Assembly (NCBI GenBank): GCA_036725605.1
Contig: DAIMDW010000022.1
Span: 1-64,000, forward strand
Origin: CALBTQ01 sp036725605
Lineage (GTDB): Bacteria > Lernaellota > Lernaellaia > Lernaellales > Lernaellaceae
DNA: 64,000 bases
Direction of reading: 5' to 3'
This document shows positions 48,125 through 57,410 of the stretch, piece by piece. The translations under genes were made by a program, and so were the position numbers. The stretch's first letter is position 1, and each line of letters begins with the position of its first letter. Below the pieces are notes generated by a model, which was given only the letters and a program-made list of their open reading frames with translations, made no database searches and was not told the DNA's origin.

Positions 48125-49764
48125 TACTGAGGTTCCTTGCGCAAATCCTTGTTCCATTCACACCGATAAAAATTATATTCGTAAATGGTCACTTCGTCAT
48201 CGCCGCTCATTTGGTAAGCGTGCTTGTAGCTGTTGACCTTGCGCAAGTGCCGGCCGCGATCCGTATAGGTAAGCCGGAGGAAGAAGCCGTCCCATTGCGG
48301 CGTAAAGTAGAGCATTGTCGGTCTGTGTTTGCGCACGACTTGGTATAGTCGTTGGCGCCGCTTGTCGTTTCCTTCACATAACGGCGGTGCTTCGGCATAC
48401 ACGCGGGCGATTTCCGGATCGGCCAGACCGACCAGATCGAGCACCGGTCGCTCGCCGAAATAATACAACGCGCCAATGTCGTGCGTGCCGATGATGTCGC
48501 CCGGTTCGGTGTTGGCCCTGATCCAATCGGTGATGTTCATCAAATACGCTTGCGCGTTGACCAGCGCGTTGCGATAGACGCCCAGTTGCATCGTCCCCCC
48601 GATGGCGGTTATCACCGTCAAATACAGCAGAACGATCCCGCCGACAATCAGGTGCCGCCACCAGTCCGGCCGGAACAAACGCCGGTACAGTTCGTCGGCG
48701 CCCGCGATCGCGCCGGTGAGCAGAATCGGCAGCAACGGATGCTGATATCGTCCCCAATAGTGGCCCAACGCGCCGGGGAATTGCGATGTATACGCCGCGT
48801 AGAAAACGAGGATGAACGCCCACGGATACACGCGCCGCAGGAAAGGGCGCGACCAGTACAGCAACGGCAATAAAACAAGGTAGGGCGCGAACATCAGCCA
48901 GATGGTGAAAAAGGTGATCGACGCCTTGCTGAGCAGCGGCAGACAGCCGTCGGAGAAGAAGTGCTTTTTCGCCGACACGGTGACCGGGAACATCGCGCCG
49001 TTGTAATAGAGCTCGGCCAGCAAGTATGGTGCGATCGTCAACAAAGCGAGCGATCCGGAAACGAGCAGAGGCGTCAGCGATTGTTCCTGGCGGTTTTTCC
49101 ACCAACGCCATCCGGCGACGGCATAGATAACCAGGGCGGCGAACCAGCCTTCCGGCCGGGTCAGGATCGCCGCGCCGATGAGCATGCCGAGCGGGTAAAA
49201 CCAGCGCGGGCGATCGGCGGTGCGTTCATAACAATAAAATATCCAAATCAACAACGCGGCGAAAAAGGTCGTCTCCATCCCGTTCAACGCGCCGAAGGTG
49301 AGCGGCCCGCAACTGATGGTCACCACCGCGGTCGCCAGCGAAGCGTGAAACGATGCGCCCAGTCGCTGCGACCAGTTGAACACGCCCCACGATAACGCGA
49401 GATACGCCAACAGGCCGACCACGCGGTTGGCGATCTCCACGGCCATCACTTTGGCCAGCAAGCCGATCAACAATACATGCAACGGGCTGGTGACGGCCGA
49501 CAGCGGGATGCGCGGATTGACCGCCAAGATGTTCATGGCGGCGAAATTGCGCGCGGCGGTCAAGGTGATGTAGCTGTCGTCGATGGGGAACGCCTCGACG
49601 TATCCCTCCAGCGGAAACATATAGCGGCAAAACGTCGCCAGCGTCGTGAGCATTAAGGCAATGAACAGGCCTCTGCGCCACGTTGGGGACAGCGGGCCGG
49701 CCATTCCCTCCCGCCGGTACAACAGGCCGATGACGACCGCCCAGCCCAACACCAATATCAACAT
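48124..49764 (-). CDS. Polytopic membrane glycosyltransferase-like protein, copy B
   Basis: 546 residues from ATG 49764; GTG 49779 in frame is an alternative, neither with a good ribosome site. Same architecture as the protein at 45751: a first-loop FPIDDSYITLTAARNFAAMN, multiple membrane helices, VSAKKHFFSDG, RRVYPWAFILVFYAAYTSQFPGALGHYWGRYQHP, and a soluble C-terminus with GTHDIGALYYFGERPVLDLVGLADPEIA. GT-C type membrane glycosyltransferase is the best inference. The two copies flank the EcsC-like gene and probably arose by duplication. Confidence 0.75.
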   Translation of the reverse strand: MLILVLGWAVVIGLLYRREGMAGPLSPTWRRGLFIALMLTTLATFCRYMFPLEGYVEAFPIDDSYITLTAARNFAAMNILAVNPRIPLSAVTSPLHVLLIGLLAKVMAVEIANRVVGLLAYLALSWGVFNWSQRLGASFHASLATAVVTISCGPLTFGALNGMETTFFAALLIWIFYCYERTADRPRWFYPLGMLIGAAILTRPEGWFAALVIYAVAGWRWWKNRQEQSLTPLLVSGSLALLTIAPYLLAELYYNGAMFPVTVSAKKHFFSDGCLPLLSKASITFFTIWLMFAPYLVLLPLLYWSRPFLRRVYPWAFILVFYAAYTSQFPGALGHYWGRYQHPLLPILLTGAIAGADELYRRLFRPDWWRHLIVGGIVLLYLTVITAIGGTMQLGVYRNALVNAQAYLMNITDWIRANTEPGDIIGTHDIGALYYFGERPVLDLVGLADPEIARVYAEAPPLCEGNDKRRQRLYQVVRKHRPTMLYFTPQWDGFFLRLTYTDRGRHLRKVNSYKHAYQMSGDDEVTIYEYNFYRCEWNKDLRKEPQ

Positions 49765-49888
49765 TCGGCCACTCCGCACATCATCAAAGTCCTGCGAAAC
49801 GAGACGTTATTATCCAGGGAAGTATACATGCACTTGGTGCTATGCTAGCGGGCTTGGATACAAAAGTCCATTGCGAAATAAAAAATTT

Positions 49889-52078
49889 TTATGAGGCAGT
49901 AATATTGCTGCTGCGTTGCACGGAGAGTACGCCTTTGATTTTCCGTAGCGAGTCCATCAACTTCGCCAGTTGATCGATGTGGGTGATTTCCACGATGAAT
50001 TTCAGGTCGACGGTGGAATCCTGCAGCGCTTTGGAATGGATTTCGTGGATGTTGATTTCCAGTTCGCCGATCACGCGCGTGATCTCGGCGAGGATGCCCG
50101 CTTGATCCATGACGACCACGTCGATGTGCGTGGACACGGTTTTCGCGCCGGTGCCGATGTCCCATTCCACGTCCACCCGGCGCTCCTCGTCCAGATCCAT
50201 CGCGTGCGGGCAATCGGCCGCGTGCACCGTGATCCCGCGACCGCGCGTCACAAAGCCGATGATCTCCTCGCCGGGCACGGGATTGCAGCACTTGGCCATG
50301 CGGAAAAGAACATCGTCGACGCCGTGGATTTTGATCCCGCCGGGCTTCTTGCGCTTGAGCGGACGCAACAGACGATCGATCGGCGATTCGATCGGCCCGG
50401 TGGCCAGCTTGTCGGGCTCGACCACTTCCTGCAGCACGTATTTCGACGACATCTTGCCGTAGCCGATGCCCGCCAGCAGCGCCTCGGACGTTTTGTAGTG
50501 ATACTTGCGCGCGATCTCTTCCAGCTTGCCGGACTTTTCCAGCTTGTTGAGGCTGATCTTGAAGCGCGACAGTTCCTTTTCCAGAATCGTCCGCCCCGCC
50601 GACAACGAGCGTTCGTGTTCCTCCTCTTTGAGGAAGGAGCGGATCTTCTGCTTTGCCGTGCTCGTCTTGACGATCTGCAGCCAGTCGCGGTTGGGATGTT
50701 GGTCTTTTTTGGTGATGATCTCCAGCCGGTCGCCGCTTTGCAGTTGGTACTTGAGCGGCACCATGCGGCCGTTGACCTTGGCGCCCACGCACGTGTGGCC
50801 GACCTGCGTGTGAATGCGGTAGGCGAAGTCGATCGGCGTGGCGCCCTTGGGAAACGAGAGCACGTCGCCGGCCGGGGTGAACACGTACACCTCGTCGGAG
50901 AACAAATCGGTTTTCAGACTGGCCAGGAACGTGCGCGGATCGTCGGTCTCGCGGTGCCACTCGATGATCTGCCGCAGCCAGTCGAACTTCTGCCCGTCCT
51001 TGTCGGCGGCGCCGCCTTCCTTGTAACGCCAGTGCGCGGCGATGCCGTACAGCGCGACGCGGTGCATCTCGAAGGTGCGAATCTGCACTTCCATCCGCTC
51101 GCCCTTGGGGCCGATGACCGTCGTGTGCAAGCTTTGGTACATGTTGGCCTTGGGCAGCGCGATGTAATCCTTGAAGCGGCCGGGGATCGGCTTCCACAGC
51201 GAGTGAATCAGCCCCAGCACCTCGTAGCATTCGGCCACCGACGCCAGGATGATGCGAAAGGCGATGATGTCCATCACCTCTTCGAATTCCAGATTTTGCG
51301 CGAGCATCTTGCGATGGATCGAATTGATGCTCTTCACGCGGCCGCTCAGCTCGGCTTGAATGTTGTGTTCGGCCAGCATGTCGCGCAGCACCTGGATCAC
51401 TTCGTGGATGTAATTGTCGCGCTCCTTGCGCCCGTGCGACAGCTTGAGCACCAGGTTGTAGTACGCCTCGGAATTCAGGTAGCGAAACGACAGGTCCTCC
51501 AACGCCGATTTGATCCACTGCATGCCGAGGCGGTGGGCGAGGGGCACGTAAATTTCCATCGTCTCGCGCGCGATGCGCCCGCGTTTTTCCCGCTGGACGA
51601 ATTCCAGCGTCAACATGTTGTGCAAGCGGTCGGCCAGCTTGACCAGAATGACGCGAATGTCCTTGGCGGTGGCGACCAGGATTTTCTTGAAATTCTCCGC
51701 CTGCCGGTGCTCGAGGCTGGAGAATTTCATCAAACCGATTTTGGTGACGCCGTCGACCAGTTCGCCGATTTCCGTCCCGAACAATTCGGTGATCATCTGG
51801 TAATCGACCGTGTCGCAGTCTTCCAAAGTGTCGTGCAACAGGCCGGTGGCGATGGTCACCTCATCCATTTTCATTTTGGACAAAATGTAGGCGACGGCGA
51901 TCGGATGCTCGACGTAAGGCACGCCCGACCTGCGGTACTGCCCTTCGTGATGCTTCATCGCAAAGACGTACGCCCGACGAATCAACTCCACATCCGGGTT
52001 GTCCAGGTAGGAACGCATTTCCCGGATCGTATCGTTGATGCGGACTTTTTTAGGCAGGAGAAAGTCGACGGATTGCAT
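49889..52078 (-). CDS. rel: Bifunctional (p)ppGpp synthetase/hydrolase Rel/SpoT
   Basis: 729 residues from ATG 52078, which lies 29 bases inside the end of gmk. Hydrolase HD domain (HPIAVAYIL, GLLHDTLED, about 57-85), synthetase domain with GRFKDYIALPKANMYQSLHTTV (the RFKD form typical of bifunctional enzymes), TGS domain (VFTPAGDVLSFPKGATPIDFAYRIHT), a CCNPVPGEEIIGF zinc-finger-like motif and a C-terminal ACT domain (DQAGILAEITRVIGELEINIHEI). It sets the alarmone level for the stringent response in the cytosol. It is the last gene of a long operon starting with LPS genes; rpoZ, often between gmk and spoT, is absent. Confidence 0.96.
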   Translation of the reverse strand: MQSVDFLLPKKVRINDTIREMRSYLDNPDVELIRRAYVFAMKHHEGQYRRSGVPYVEHPIAVAYILSKMKMDEVTIATGLLHDTLEDCDTVDYQMITELFGTEIGELVDGVTKIGLMKFSSLEHRQAENFKKILVATAKDIRVILVKLADRLHNMLTLEFVQREKRGRIARETMEIYVPLAHRLGMQWIKSALEDLSFRYLNSEAYYNLVLKLSHGRKERDNYIHEVIQVLRDMLAEHNIQAELSGRVKSINSIHRKMLAQNLEFEEVMDIIAFRIILASVAECYEVLGLIHSLWKPIPGRFKDYIALPKANMYQSLHTTVIGPKGERMEVQIRTFEMHRVALYGIAAHWRYKEGGAADKDGQKFDWLRQIIEWHRETDDPRTFLASLKTDLFSDEVYVFTPAGDVLSFPKGATPIDFAYRIHTQVGHTCVGAKVNGRMVPLKYQLQSGDRLEIITKKDQHPNRDWLQIVKTSTAKQKIRSFLKEEEHERSLSAGRTILEKELSRFKISLNKLEKSGKLEEIARKYHYKTSEALLAGIGYGKMSSKYVLQEVVEPDKLATGPIESPIDRLLRPLKRKKPGGIKIHGVDDVLFRMAKCCNPVPGEEIIGFVTRGRGITVHAADCPHAMDLDEERRVDVEWDIGTGAKTVSTHIDVVVMDQAGILAEITRVIGELEINIHEIHSKALQDSTVDLKFIVEITHIDQLAKLMDSLRKIKGVLSVQRSSNITAS

Positions 52079-52670
52079 CTAGCTGGTTCTCCCGGCGGTT
52101 GCGATGAGCTCGAATAATGGCTTCCAGGTTTTGTGTCGCCAACTTCAAATCGTCATTGACGACAACATAATCATAATGTTCGGCGAATTGAAGTTCGCGC
52201 TGTGCATTGGCCAGGCGCCGTTCGATTTCCTCGGGACTGTCGGTTTTGCGTTCCGTCAGCCGTTGGCGCAGCACTTCCCAACTCGGCGGCAGAATGAAAA
52301 TCATCACGGCTTCCGGATACAGTTGCTTGATCTGCAGCGCCCCTTGGCCCTCGATGTCCAGGAACAGATCGACGTGTTCGGCATAAGCGCGGTTCAGCTC
52401 CGCTTTGCTGGTGCCGTAGGAATGACGATGAATGCCGGCCCATTCGGCCAGTTCCTCGTTGGCGATCATCTGTTGAAATTCTTCGTCACTGACGAAATGG
52501 TAATCGACGCCGTTTTTTTCCTTGCCGCGCGGCGGTCGCGTCGTGTGGCTGATGCTGTAGCGGATAGTGTGTTGCAGCCGTTCGATCACCTTACGGCACA
52601 GGGTGGTTTTGCCGCTACCGCTGGGCGCGGTGACCACGAAGATATGTCCGCCGCCGTGCTCACTCGACAT
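52050..52670 (-). CDS. gmk: Guanylate kinase
   Basis: 206 residues from ATG 52670, overlapping the yicC stop by 11 bases. P-loop APSGSGKTTLCRKV, SHTTRPPRGKEKNGVDYHFVSDEEF and LDIEGQGALQIKQLYPEAVMIFILPPS are the family landmarks. It converts GMP to GDP, the substrate pool for the Rel enzyme encoded immediately downstream. The start is fixed by family length; longer in-frame starts would run into yicC. Confidence 0.95.
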   Translation of the reverse strand: MSSEHGGGHIFVVTAPSGSGKTTLCRKVIERLQHTIRYSISHTTRPPRGKEKNGVDYHFVSDEEFQQMIANEELAEWAGIHRHSYGTSKAELNRAYAEHVDLFLDIEGQGALQIKQLYPEAVMIFILPPSWEVLRQRLTERKTDSPEEIERRLANAQRELQFAEHYDYVVVNDDLKLATQNLEAIIRAHRNRRENQLDAIRRLSPA

Positions 52671-53538
52671 TCTGAATCTGCTCCCGCAGTTTTTCGACCA
52701 ACCCCTTGATGGTGACGGTTTTTTCGCTGATCGCCAAGCCCTGCACCTTATTACCGCACGTAGTGATTTCACGATGCAACTCCTGCATCAGAAAATCGAG
52801 TCGTTTACCGACCGGCTCACCGGCGTCGAGGTATTTTTCCATTTGGTCCAGGTGCGTCTGCAATCGGCTGAGTTCCTCGTGCACGTCCATTTTCGCCAGC
52901 AGGAAAGCGGCTTCCTGATGCAGCCGGGTCGGGTCGAGCCCGACTTCCCCGGCCCACTGCGCCGCTTTCTGGCGGAATTTCTCGTTGGCTTCCGCCTGTA
53001 TCTGCGGCACGACGGCGACCAACTGCCGCACCTGCTCGCGCACCTCGTGGATCAACGAGCGCAGATCGGCCGCCAGCGCCTCGCCCTCGTTGACGCGCAT
53101 TTGCTGCATCTTGGCCAACGCCTGTTCGATCGCCGCCAGCGCCACCGGCTTGACCGCGTCCAGGTCGGCGTCGGTTTCCACGATGTCCAGCACGCCCGGT
53201 TTGTTGACGATCTCCACGATGCTCGCCTGGTTGGGCAGGCCCAGATGCGCGGCCAGATCGCTCAGCGCTTTTTGGTAGCTTTGCGCCAGCCCAAGGTTGA
53301 CGTTCACTTCGCCCACGCTCGCGCCGAAGCGCTGGAAATTGACGATCGTGTCGATGTGCCCGCGCGTGAACGTGTTCTTGATCATCTCGCGGATTTCGCC
53401 CTCCAGCGGCATCAGCGCCTTGGGCAGACGGATGTTCAAATCCAGGAAACGATGGTTGACGCTGCGCACGTCGACCTGAATACGGATTTCCTCGGTGGCC
53501 GCTTCGCCGCGGCCGAAACCGGTCATCGAGCGAATCAT
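52660..53538 (-). CDS. yicC: YicC/YloC-family endoribonuclease
   Basis: 292 residues. Starts with MIRSMTGFGRGEA and ends with NVE after CGNKVQGLAISEKTVTIKGLVEKLREQIQ, both diagnostic for YicC. SVNHRFLDLNIRLPKALMPLE and a C-terminal HREITTCGNK motif lie in between. YicC proteins are metal-dependent endoribonucleases that act on small RNAs such as RyhB in E. coli. The gene order yicC-gmk is conserved in many bacteria. It overlaps DUF4416 (4 bp) and gmk (11 bp). Confidence 0.95.
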   Translation of the reverse strand: MIRSMTGFGRGEAATEEIRIQVDVRSVNHRFLDLNIRLPKALMPLEGEIREMIKNTFTRGHIDTIVNFQRFGASVGEVNVNLGLAQSYQKALSDLAAHLGLPNQASIVEIVNKPGVLDIVETDADLDAVKPVALAAIEQALAKMQQMRVNEGEALAADLRSLIHEVREQVRQLVAVVPQIQAEANEKFRQKAAQWAGEVGLDPTRLHQEAAFLLAKMDVHEELSRLQTHLDQMEKYLDAGEPVGKRLDFLMQELHREITTCGNKVQGLAISEKTVTIKGLVEKLREQIQNVE

Positions 53539-54086
53539 AGGCTGACCAACGCTCCTTTCTGTTCGCGTACGGCATCAAGATAGTATCGGCGAAATTCGGT
53601 CAGAACTTCATGGGTTGATGCGTCGGCGTAATCCGGATACGTCCAAGGCAGATTTTGGTAGCGCTTGTCCTGCCACATCAGGGTCAGATCGGCGAAGATG
53701 CCGTGGCCCAGATAGGGGCGGTGCGCGTAATTTTTCCCGGTCGCCAGAATCAGGTGCGCCGCGTTGAGGTATCCCGGATCCAGGTTGATGCGGCGCTTGC
53801 CGTTGGGCCCGGCGAAATCCGATTCGATAACGTTGGTCGCCAGTTTGATCTTCGGCAGCCGCGCCGGGTCGATCAACTGGGTGAACATCAAGAACCGCCG
53901 CTGCAACCGGGCGCCCATTTCCTTTTCATAATAATCGGTAAAGCGGAAATTGATCGGCTCGGTCATCTGCTGCATCGGCCCGAAATTGCGCTCCAACCGC
54001 CGGGTTACCGGCAGCAAATCGAACTCCGGCTGATGGAGCACGCCCATCACCAGCAACACCGGATCGGGAGCATACGGCCGGCTCAT
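53535..54086 (-). CDS. DUF4416 family protein
   Basis: 183 residues, overlapping both neighbours by 4 bp. Matches the small DUF4416 family by its pattern PVLLVMGVLHQPEFDLLPVTRRLERNFGP near the N-terminus, FTDYYEKEMG, IDPARLPKIKLATNVIE, INLDPGYLNAAHLILATGKNYAHRPYLG and a final TYPDYAD. No signal peptide or membrane helix. The family has no known activity and is often found between LPS heptose genes and yicC in delta-like bacteria. Confidence 0.85.
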   Translation of the reverse strand: MSRPYAPDPVLLVMGVLHQPEFDLLPVTRRLERNFGPMQQMTEPINFRFTDYYEKEMGARLQRRFLMFTQLIDPARLPKIKLATNVIESDFAGPNGKRRINLDPGYLNAAHLILATGKNYAHRPYLGHGIFADLTLMWQDKRYQNLPWTYPDYADASTHEVLTEFRRYYLDAVREQKGALVSL

Positions 54087-55090
54087 TTCAGATCCTTCGC
54101 TTTGCGAATGACGTTGATCACTTCCGTGCGCGGTGCGCTGGCCGTGCCCACTTCGGCGATGACGATGCCGGCCGCGAAGTTGGCGATCGTCGCCGCCTCA
54201 TGCAACGACGCGCCCACCGCCAGTCCGCAGGTCAGGGCGGAAATCACGGTGTCGCCCGCGCCGGTCACATCATAGACTTCTTTGGCGACCGTGGGAATGT
54301 CCATCACGTGTGCGCCGTTCTCAAACAGGCTCATGCCTTCTTCGCCGCGCGTGATCACCAGGCTCTGCAGGCGGTAACGTTTCAGGATCTGCCTCCCGGC
54401 GCCGTGGATCTCCTTGTCCACGTTGTTGAGCTTCAGCCCCAGCGCCTGACCGCTTTCGTGATGGTTGGGCGTCATCGTGGTGAAGCCGTGGTAGTGGCGC
54501 ATGTTCTGAATTTTCGGGTCCACCGCGACGATCATGTTGTGTGTTTTCATCAAGGTGCGCAGGCCGTCGAGCAGGGCTTTGTTGATCACGCCCTTGCCGT
54601 AATCGCTGATGATCACCGCGTCCAGATCGCCCGCGCGCGATTCGATGTGCGCCAGCAGTTGACGCGTCAGCCTGCTGCCGATCGGCGTGGTGTCTTCCCA
54701 ATCGACGCGCACGACCTGCTGCCCATGGGCGATGACGCGCGTTTTCAAGATGGTCTTGCGTTTCTTGTTGACGATCAGACCGTCGGTCGGCACCTTGTGC
54801 ATCCGCAGCTCTTCGTGGATCAACTCGCCGTACGCGTCCAGGCCGACCAGGCTGCACAGTTCCACGCGGGCGTCCAGCGCCGCCAGGTTGGACACCACGT
54901 TGGCCGCGCCGCCCAGCAGCGTTTCCTCGCGACGCACGTGCACCACCGGCACCGGTGCTTCGGGGCTGATCCGCTCCACCTCGCCCCAGATGTAATGATC
55001 GGCCATCACGTCGCCGACCACCATGATGCGGGCGGAGGGAAAACGTTTCAGCGTGTCGATCAATCGCTGTTTGCGTTCAGTGAGCGTCAT
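54083..55090 (-). CDS. rfaE1: D-glycero-beta-D-manno-heptose-7-phosphate kinase (RfaE domain I)
   Basis: 335 residues. PfkB-family sugar kinase: N-terminal RIMVVGDVMADHYIWGEVERISPEAPVPVV, LLGGAANVVSNLAAL, SDYGKGVINK and the C-terminal ATP site DVTGAGDTVISALTCGLA. The opening is specific for the heptose kinase (RfaE/HldE N-terminal domain). The adenylyltransferase half of the fused E. coli HldE is absent and must be elsewhere. It phosphorylates heptose-7-phosphate on the way to ADP-heptose for the LPS inner core. Confidence 0.93.
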   Translation of the reverse strand: MTLTERKQRLIDTLKRFPSARIMVVGDVMADHYIWGEVERISPEAPVPVVHVRREETLLGGAANVVSNLAALDARVELCSLVGLDAYGELIHEELRMHKVPTDGLIVNKKRKTILKTRVIAHGQQVVRVDWEDTTPIGSRLTRQLLAHIESRAGDLDAVIISDYGKGVINKALLDGLRTLMKTHNMIVAVDPKIQNMRHYHGFTTMTPNHHESGQALGLKLNNVDKEIHGAGRQILKRYRLQSLVITRGEEGMSLFENGAHVMDIPTVAKEVYDVTGAGDTVISALTCGLAVGASLHEAATIANFAAGIVIAEVGTASAPRTEVINVIRKAKDLK

Positions 55091-56300
55091 GGCTTTCCTT
55101 CGGAATGGATTTCACCAAAAAGACCAGCAACGCCGCCGCGAACAAAAAGACCATGCATACTTCCGCGTCGCCGGCGTTGTGTTGCAGCAGGCTTGCCGCG
55201 GCAAAAGCCGTGCAGGCGCCGACGGCTCCGGCCAGGAGATTTTTCCCGGGGGTATGGCAACTTATATCACGATGATGGGCGATGCCAAGCGCAAAAAGCG
55301 TAACCAGCAGCGCGGTGAACACCAATCCGGCCGCGATGCCCGATTCGGCGGCGATCTGCAGATAGCTGTTGTGCGCGTGGCTGCGCGCCGTCCAGTGGAT
55401 GTTGTAATTCTTGCGGTACGGTTCGGTCAGCGTGCGGTACGCCCCCGGTCCGATGCCCGTAATGGGGTGATCGACGATCATGTCGACCGTCGTTTTCCAC
55501 GTGTAGATGCGCTCCAGGTTTTTCTCTGAAATGAACGCGCGTTGGATGCGGTCGGCGAGGGTGGGGCTGGCTTTGACCGCCACCAGGCCCAGCAGACTGA
55601 TCGTTGCGAGCGTGATGATCAACGCCCGCTTTCCCTTCAGCCCGGCGAAGATCATCAACCCGGCCAGCAGGCCGATCCACGCGCTGCGGGCATAACTCCA
55701 CAGCAAACCGAAGGTACACAGAACCAACGCGACGCCCAACGCGATGCGCTGCCGCCATTGCCGCGTTTCGAACCACAACCCCAGGCCCAGCAAAATGATG
55801 ATGATCAGATTGTTGCCGTAGGTCAGGTGATGATCGAACATCCCGACGGAGTGGTAATACCCGCCGGTTTTCTGCCATAGCTTGACCGACGGCACGAAGT
55901 AGCGCGGCACGGCGTCGCCGAACAAGTGTTGCGCGATGCCGTAAATCGCCGTCACTCCGGCGGCGAAAACCAGAATGCTCACCGCGCGGCGGGCGGTCGG
56001 CCAATCGGCGAATGAGGCCAGCGCGACGAAGTAGGTCAGCCAGATCCAATATTTTGCCAGCCGCGGCCAGGTGAGTTCCGGATACAACGCGAACGGCGCG
56101 GCCAGCAAAACCCAGCCGACCAGCGCGACGATCAACCACCCGGTCGGCTCGCCGGGACGCGGGACTTGCCGCCGCAATCCGGCGCGCACCGCCAGCAGCA
56201 GGCACAACAGCGCCAACGCCGTCTGCGCACCGCTGATGGAAAACGGCAGAAACAGCGCCAGCGCGTACAGGGTCCAGCGAATGGCTTTATCCAGCGTCAT
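55077..56300 (-). CDS. waaL: O-antigen ligase family membrane protein
   Basis: 407 residues with about ten to twelve membrane helices, overlapping rfaE1 by 14 bases and the GT4 gene by 4. The Wzy_C-type region is visible: a large periplasmic loop with RIYTWKTTVDMIVDHPITGIGPGAYRTL and then RSHAHNSYLQIAAESGIAAGL, which contains the conserved His of the family (HAHNSYLQ). Such proteins join O-polysaccharide to lipid A-core or polymerise repeat units at the periplasmic face. The context with heptosyltransferases favours ligase over polymerase. Confidence 0.85.
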   Translation of the reverse strand: MTLDKAIRWTLYALALFLPFSISGAQTALALLCLLLAVRAGLRRQVPRPGEPTGWLIVALVGWVLLAAPFALYPELTWPRLAKYWIWLTYFVALASFADWPTARRAVSILVFAAGVTAIYGIAQHLFGDAVPRYFVPSVKLWQKTGGYYHSVGMFDHHLTYGNNLIIIILLGLGLWFETRQWRQRIALGVALVLCTFGLLWSYARSAWIGLLAGLMIFAGLKGKRALIITLATISLLGLVAVKASPTLADRIQRAFISEKNLERIYTWKTTVDMIVDHPITGIGPGAYRTLTEPYRKNYNIHWTARSHAHNSYLQIAAESGIAAGLVFTALLVTLFALGIAHHRDISCHTPGKNLLAGAVGACTAFAAASLLQHNAGDAEVCMVFLFAAALLVFLVKSIPKESHDAH

Positions 56301-57409
56301 CGATTCTGCATTGCCTCGGTTAGTATCGTTTCGGCGCGATCCACGCGTCGCTTGATCGCAAAATTTTCTTCGGCGTATTGTCGTGCACTCGCGGCCAGAG
56401 CGGTTTCGTCGAGCGTGCGGATGATCTTGGCGGCGACGTCATCCGGTTGCGCGGCGGCGAAAAATCCGGTTTGTCCGTCGAGCAGCGTGTCGGGCAGCGC
56501 GCCGACGGGCAGGGCGATCACCGGCGTACCGCAGGCGGTTGCTTCCAAAGCGGCGCGACAGGCGCCGTCCGAGCCTTCGCCCAACAGCAGGCTCGCGCCG
56601 CACGCCGCGTAGATCGCGGGCAGGTCGTCGCTGCGATAGCCGAGAAAATGCGCCCACGCGTCGGCCCGCTTGTTTCGCACGAGTGCCCGCAGTTCGTCTT
56701 TGCCTTCGCCGCGCCCGACGAACAACAGGCGCGCGTCCGGCTTGCTTTGCCGCACGATTTCCATCGCCGCCAGCGCCAGGTCGTGCCCACGCCCGGGCTT
56801 GATGCGGCTGACCAGGCAGACCAGCGGCGTGTCCGGACCGGCGTTGATTTCCCGGCGGATCGCCTCCACCGGTTGCGTCGGTTGAAAAACATCGGTGTCC
56901 ACCGCGGCGCTCAACAAGACGATCCGCTCGGCGGGCAATGAATAATTCTCGATCAACCTGTTTTGCCAGCTTTCGCCGGGGACGATCAATCGGTCGCTGT
57001 GTTTGTACAAAAACGCGAGGTCGCTGCGCCGCGCCAGGTGCTTGCTCATGTGCAGTTGCCGCACCAGCGCCGGCGGGCGAACCATGTTCCAACGTAGCGT
57101 CCACGCCAGCCAATGGTCGTGGCTGTGATGGCAGAAAAGAACGTCGACCTGTTCGTCCTTAATGAAGCGCCGCAGCAAGCGCCGGTCGCGCCACATGCTC
57201 AGCGGATGAAACCCCTTGCGTTGCAGCAACACGGCGGGCAGGACGCCGACCCGCGCCGCTTCCACGTGCGGGGCCAGATGCCCGGCCGGGCGGCGGGTGA
57301 AAACGAAGGTCACGCGATGCCCGCCCTCACGCAGGCCACGGGCGATCTGCAGCGTCGGTTCGGCCGCGCCGGTCCAATGATGCTGCGCCAGCAGAATCAA
57401 CGCGTGCAC
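56297..57409 (-). CDS. Glycosyltransferase family 4 protein
   Basis: 370 residues from GTG 57409, with GGAGGGG overlapping the upstream stop. GT-B fold: N-terminal lobe (ALILLAQHHWTGAAEPTLQIARGL), sugar-nucleotide lobe with LVCLVSRIKPGRGHDLALAAME, LLFVGRGEGKDEL and the family signature LLLGEGSDGACRAALEATACGTPVIALPVGALPD. It adds a hexose or similar sugar to the LPS core in the cytosol. Donor and acceptor cannot be named. Confidence 0.88.
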   Translation of the reverse strand: MHALILLAQHHWTGAAEPTLQIARGLREGGHRVTFVFTRRPAGHLAPHVEAARVGVLPAVLLQRKGFHPLSMWRDRRLLRRFIKDEQVDVLFCHHSHDHWLAWTLRWNMVRPPALVRQLHMSKHLARRSDLAFLYKHSDRLIVPGESWQNRLIENYSLPAERIVLLSAAVDTDVFQPTQPVEAIRREINAGPDTPLVCLVSRIKPGRGHDLALAAMEIVRQSKPDARLLFVGRGEGKDELRALVRNKRADAWAHFLGYRSDDLPAIYAACGASLLLGEGSDGACRAALEATACGTPVIALPVGALPDTLLDGQTGFFAAAQPDDVAAKIIRTLDETALAASARQYAEENFAIKRRVDRAETILTEAMQNR

Positions 57410-57410
57410 C

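Noticed and set aside
49970..52117. Open frame of 715 codons antisense to rel
   Set aside because: Shadow of the bifunctional alarmone enzyme; no ribosome site, low-complexity composition rich in Asp, His and Gln.
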